A stretch of DNA of 64,000 nucleotides from Fibrobacterota bacterium (lineage in GTDB: Bacteria > Fibrobacterota > Fibrobacteria > UBA5070). Within the stretch, counting starts at the first letter, position 1, and each line of letters begins with the position of its first letter. The stretch is taken from NCBI GenBank assembly GCA_016715065.1, contig JADKBN010000004.1, forward strand, positions 248,001 to 312,000, given 5' to 3'. The notes under the pieces are model-generated. The model did no database searches. It had not been told where the DNA came from and saw nothing but the letters and a program-made list of their open reading frames with translations. The translations under genes and the position numbers were made by a program. Shown piece by piece: positions 62,601 through 64,000 of the stretch.

Positions 62601-64000
62601 TACCAACACTCAAGGCAAGGATACCGCCGTCGCAGAGGTTGCCTTTGATGGAAGCATGCTCTACTTCCCTCCTCAGTACGATGGTGCGAGGAAAGGCGGG
62701 ATTCTGGAAACACCACAGGTGAACTCGGCGACTGCTGCGAGCTTGGGCCATGTGGTTTGGGCACAGTTCCTTGTGCCTGACATCGGGATTTCGAGGTCCG
62801 ACGTTCAAATCGTGGGACATCCTCGGGCTGCTCGCCGAGCGGACAAATATCGTCCGATTCCAGGAGATACCGTCGAGATCACGCTCTCGGTGCGCGTGAG
62901 GGATGGAGGATCCGACTCGCTACCGGATACAGCCGTTGTCTTGCATTCTGGTGTGCCAGGCCTGTGGAATGACACCAACCTGATCCTTCGGAAGGTTCGC
63001 CCAGGACGCGTCACGTTCGCTCCATTGCGGTATGTCATACCGAAAAACTTCCCCTATGGAATCGTGCGTTTCGGTGACTCCGCGCGTGCCATGCGGATTG
63101 GATCATTGGTTGAGCCATATTTGCGCAACAACCAACTCAACTCGGACTTCCTTGTTGGAGATACCTCAGCGCCTGGTTTGGCTTGGGCCGAGAAGCTGGA
63201 CGTACAAGCTTCAGCTCCAACGCGGCTATTCCCGGTTTCACCCAAAGTGCCGTTTGCACTGACGGCAAAGGGTTGGACGAAGCATCACCAAGAGGGATGG
63301 GCTTGGTCATGGAGCCAGATTGGCCTAACAGGATCTCCCACCCAGTCTGATTCCGGACGAAGCCATGCACCGGATACATCTACTTGGACGTTCAAACCAC
63401 AGCTTCCCAAGGATGCGTTGGATGGGTCTTTGCGGAAGATCGTTTTCCGAGCCACGGATACCTGCGGGAACAAGGATTCAATTTCTCTGAATTTGCTTGT
63501 CGATGCCGTGCCTCCACGCTTTGAAGGTCTCACGGTTTCTGGGAATGTCGGTGCGTACGATACCGCAACTGGAGAATTCTCCTATCTGTTCGCGGATACT
63601 GTTCGAGGCTCCACGCTGCCAGCTGTCTTGAAATTTTCCGATGAGAAAATGCTAGGACGGGTTGTCTTGAAAGACCAAGACTCGACTGTGTGGTTGGATA
63701 CGGTCGCAATAGGAAGCCTAACCATCAACAGACGAATTCCGATCTACGATGATTCGTTGCTGGTTTCTCCGATGATCCTTCGCATCACCGATAAGGCAGG
63801 AAATGACACGACACTGAAATTACGAGTGGTTCGGATTGGGCCTCCCACACCGGTAGTGTTTCATGTTCGCATTCCCACAGGTGGTGGTTCACTGGTGTAC
63901 CCGACTGTGATGGATCGTGCGGGGTTCGGGGTGGATGACGTGAATCACATCGTCGGACAAGGGCTTCCTTTGGCACGTGGCCTAAATCCAAAGGACACCG
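53680..64000 (+). CDS. Giant exported multi-domain protein, 3' end outside window
   Basis: One frame stays open from at least 53620 to the window end, over 3,400 codons. I place the start at GTG 53680 because the next residues (RKLSPFWLLLLAPMLVLSFT) form a signal or anchor; GTG 53620, TTG 53641 and ATG 53722 are alternatives, and no site has a good Shine-Dalgarno. The protein is Ser/Thr/Asp-rich and beta-rich. FlgD-type Ig patterns occur at residues ~500-530 (DGTLVPEGDYDARW), ~965-985 (WSIDWDGKDSVGKPW) and ~2745-2770 (WTWDGSHDGRMAPEG). VLVWGGNAPVANVQ near 2790 opens an alpha/beta stretch resembling a glutamine-amidotransferase-like fold. Residues ~1080-1600 are AT-richer DNA and aromatic-rich. 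A surface or matrix structural role is inferred. Confidence 0.8.
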   Translation, partial: MRKLSPFWLLLLAPMLVLSFTTLGLLDGSIPGQQLVFLSPSGRVMSLPKSGGAPVISTLGKTVQVVKPGFTAAGGLQIFTRLRSGDPDSIAFPVRDASGGFFVCVRPWAWSGGAWNDSNTGENRWIGQNLTNVEWAGETLGFLMGGRRGWIAARGSNIYNPSTAANTGLEGTKIWPQGTGYRALTWKGSTAWVSAVAQDADTALKTLPGAVKVQAAGFIQVANGRQWVILGGDRRIYWQSGKIDTAPHSGQLLPDDPSRTGSVLLWVPTTGEVWRLGEGSKRRLAINVSDVLTSGNPGASQYLLLGGTLATTASVLGEGIRILGTFHQPGHPNIGSFRVDPMLFSPKLTGVAITAGVLSPGVASWTIWLRGPRGDSLFQRSGSVLPGGILSTNWSGLKSNSLPESTGVWKAFIQVTRGAATVRDSVRFELDAIPPVRSVIWTGSSTLGPTTPWTADLTNSIDQGDTSRPVNLVLRLVRNGQKYVTSIPRSSVPGYKWTFNGHLADGTLVPEGDYDARWAVVDAAGNASDSSNAFVPGVTGTIRVRWTGPTVRASINPVQVPAGVAISAKLKVEIASVANASDTVRVTGPDSTVFAVQVVKLDAKGIGSIEIPVTSRARVAGAWKWRIKVSEGGLSTDASAVQFAGTMSPVITYPTSTEILKPKTGKVLVRGIAPDPDPSQTGNAQFRVSLHAGTVSVPATTSWDQLSALPAISLLQVVEGLLTSPAVPLALDRSGVSGTVGVANRLGVDQDLALLDPKSLKDTIYTLILWVGKGNKVQTASQVIQLDRSGWKLRQTSLRLLSPSNILDRSNGSVADDTLKWILSNADSLTSTLSVWSQADGASPIRVWQGAPVDSHVVFSGFGSDGRPLASGKYLLRAGSSGLGGYWQTESEFVVVSKSLDWNSRNLEILTNQIDLSALRIFGGVASLKAKVSLAHADTTRVQIRSVQDSTTILATYGPSDSGNWSIDWDGKDSVGKPWFDPLSSPALGKPKTSFRAVLERKSGSAWVEIDRDTFVVTDVAARKASAQSLFVQGRDQDSMRIADLMSDFKVRARLDGNLLYFPQRSLEFQVRPSGDQTARRFKAVDYQLEWAKYYNSLAGFQNYTGSWQSLGWYIGSLGRTRHQNEVATTGQSGLPFWFFANKADAGMGFRSSLEVLDATNQPTNPTQRVGIPPYYSASLDTAMIEMNVADTVFRLHPATIFGDGHNYSFPAHPDDANMIYYNQLNSGYSGLHFSDPLSGLFGLTRERFAEMTNWGNWTYCRALRHQRSPASKFELPTPGYQEPYLEKILVERIASGHPEWLLGRGEVLCPEVDSIVVGRTKMDWDSTHPGANVESFPSNDSSLATVILNMRLAKASEPNAVITFKEFLSLVRTGLFLAGWRSNLNVGSRFDVTRSRVGVVDDAWYSPVPSTWNQTFYLFSPGYRRDRIDSNGVPMYSISRTTHFAMDEGCDQVHCILSGFDDSYSLVGENRLVKADPLKSEEYFQNLPGLGKWYLRDKATWNWSHYDKGFEYWDAFVRRRIAPDMQVPDEFSLRSQVGYTVAPMLNWTDPWFYMHDPKVTIQNRVLYANDSLAPWKDGKEWDLHSAGRTIDGLAEFGGYKEGQVGYWFRPIQQGDTVYVRDSAKVRAYPVNAWGQTLTEMDYIQDYSRHVRLASNGQDLEFAPRLVVSPRTRGVVWDTAIVPWPWIGAGGYAIPDHLDSASLQDATWGDTTNLGRTWARKLVTLRPDSLWVPNSMSFGKDPDSFKVALRDLFPKLPDERGTGVAGGLSRADTLYSFVRAGSLRWAVAPFDLQGVLIPDQKFITWNLDTSKFETISWLDRWSGGNKQLSVKRALLSAAYLRTPDTLQAWNSSQDSLLSKTGGWLYLRGTMNQDSVGRFDPLRSGLTLVPGLAPDSIRTKLPCYRPWTSAAFVRPHDSGSVACKDSISINPNLLLSGSKARWNLEVYYPDGQSQNEDLVQAGGSLHDASVRLSDNRSSQRWVRLQGTVPDTAMVSGKVYNLVRWVVFGIQGSTMQRLKLPRTQTDSLDQFVGLHPARKGDNAWTPSEIPDLCWWNITGMQGKATFRAQGVYASGSDTLAQWVEVPFVIGQPRGLNPVRVVDAYSRATLDVPATSQDSAPIVIHTLAGKDLESVPLGGMIPNGPVLKLSPSGTRFDSGAVLTYRLTLRELLQQMGESVPAESLTVKHATWSRAWTWANAELSLYLLSDNGSFERLPTDLDPSGDTNQVAQHLDYTQVVMTGIVHHFSYVAVCHKNLSKNLAPRWLVGTWSGTSMGLSLDASLAAKFGSLPSAILVRMSSSSSNDTTRFLTGTIRLPLRSNRVDSTLQALPAEWKALLQRGEAYLQARYETSPSWATLAVSGLAGRTVFGAVTAMPNRVRSACTDTVKLQFEASQSGMARAAVQNSAGTVTDLLRMEVVAGTNVLAWPVCNAGTARPKGVYRTLVESIAPDGMASSDSSLHFVAWGVDTTLPSLSVPRVASPMVLPQDSGVSIAAAASGWGTGASFTLQVRKVRDAKGLPGDSLWVAATAPSMMLDSLQGRWSGKSGASWALPGTYQARFIASQQGFRLVRSSEFLVDSESVSLQLTLDRSSVRIAEPVLASLAGSGISKWVLRVQRDTSVLKRWSGVGGTSSGVVNASVSLNRDSIADGDFQVCLDGWSARGAFRSVCRDLHVRGTAARISGLGAHPTDTLWAGWPSTALMRFPSHENLFVLAGQVDRDAKLVREISAAGIATYRDTLAVTVGSFRWTWDGSHDGRMAPEGLATVRLWVANGSSTPDTVREFRTWIHRIPRVLVWGGNAPVANVQALSNSIASHGILVSRGDDQDARDFIEINPKGTLVLMDTALSYRLWNGGTSGRLFDWCRDGGNLAFVGAPAFSSWRNANGTVIPSGSQDVHRLELYGPVTTPTRISQLERSFARGIWFRNIKADSVDGLTAAFMPAQTPVSVSWAARLSWFDSANVEVEAGYIRHRLDSIRYTNTQGKDTAVAEVAFDGSMLYFPPQYDGARKGGILETPQVNSATAASLGHVVWAQFLVPDIGISRSDVQIVGHPRAARRADKYRPIPGDTVEITLSVRVRDGGSDSLPDTAVVLHSGVPGLWNDTNLILRKVRPGRVTFAPLRYVIPKNFPYGIVRFGDSARAMRIGSLVEPYLRNNQLNSDFLVGDTSAPGLAWAEKLDVQASAPTRLFPVSPKVPFALTAKGWTKHHQEGWAWSWSQIGLTGSPTQSDSGRSHAPDTSTWTFKPQLPKDALDGSLRKIVFRATDTCGNKDSISLNLLVDAVPPRFEGLTVSGNVGAYDTATGEFSYLFADTVRGSTLPAVLKFSDEKMLGRVVLKDQDSTVWLDTVAIGSLTINRRIPIYDDSLLVSPMILRITDKAGNDTTLKLRVVRIGPPTPVVFHVRIPTGGGSLVYPTVMDRAGFGVDDVNHIVGQGLPLARGLNPKDT

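Overview
The window is GC-rich bacterial chromosome, most likely from a Fibrobacterota member (Fibrobacter relative). The best marker is a secreted lipoprotein at 45956-47038 ending in a FISUMP-type domain (the Fibrobacter succinogenes major paralogous domain). A polysaccharide-oriented left end (GH51-like arabinofuranosidase, glycogen phosphorylase, GlgE), Ig-repeat lipoproteins and a giant secreted protein also fit. The assignment is inference from gene content.

Layout. 1-15.9 kb is ordinary chromosome: glycoside hydrolase, glgP, glgE, an Ig-repeat lipoprotein, then the near-origin block rpmH-rnpA-yidD-yidC-mnmE followed by a dihydroorotate dehydrogenase-like gene, with a convergent MFS operon. 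At 16.0-16.3 kb lie an intact tRNA-Ile2(CAT) and two decayed tRNA-like copies in front of it. Beside the tRNA a P4-type integrase opens an accessory region.

18.0-35.2 kb is a tightly packed, one-direction defence island. A SNF2-type helicase, a DUF4391 protein, a type III Mod methyltransferase and a type III Res subunit appear to form the backbone. A GmrSD-like DUF262/DUF1524 nuclease and two separate ATPase + TOPRIM-like pairs are inserted between them, and a zinc-hook AAA_13 ATPase follows. Frameshifts in the second TOPRIM-like gene, in res and at the end of the AAA_13 gene suggest partial decay (or indel errors).

35.2-44.3 kb is the most unusual part. It holds two opposed gene cassettes built from the same small families: divergent Rep-like proteins resembling the filamentous-phage gene II/X family (three copies), an EYxLYK protein (two), a YKxxV protein (two and a fragment) and a WSxDV small basic protein (two). 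The leaders share exact motifs and palindromes. IS1380- and IS21-type remnants sit between the cassettes. I cannot match this arrangement to a described element; it may be a degenerate or new small replicon family. A truncated second integrase and an MFS fragment mark the right boundary near 44.9 kb.

45.5-49.4 kb returns to Fibrobacterota-style envelope genes (FISUMP lipoprotein, secreted protein, a frameshifted FlgT-like/PDZ protein). 49.5-53.4 kb is another small accessory block: Xre regulator, a DnaB/RadA-like protein lacking the Walker A lysine, a cysteine-rich partner, a small protein, hairpins and an AlpA-type regulator. From 53.7 kb to the window end runs one uninterrupted reading frame of more than 3,400 codons for a giant exported protein, with an AT-richer inserted domain.
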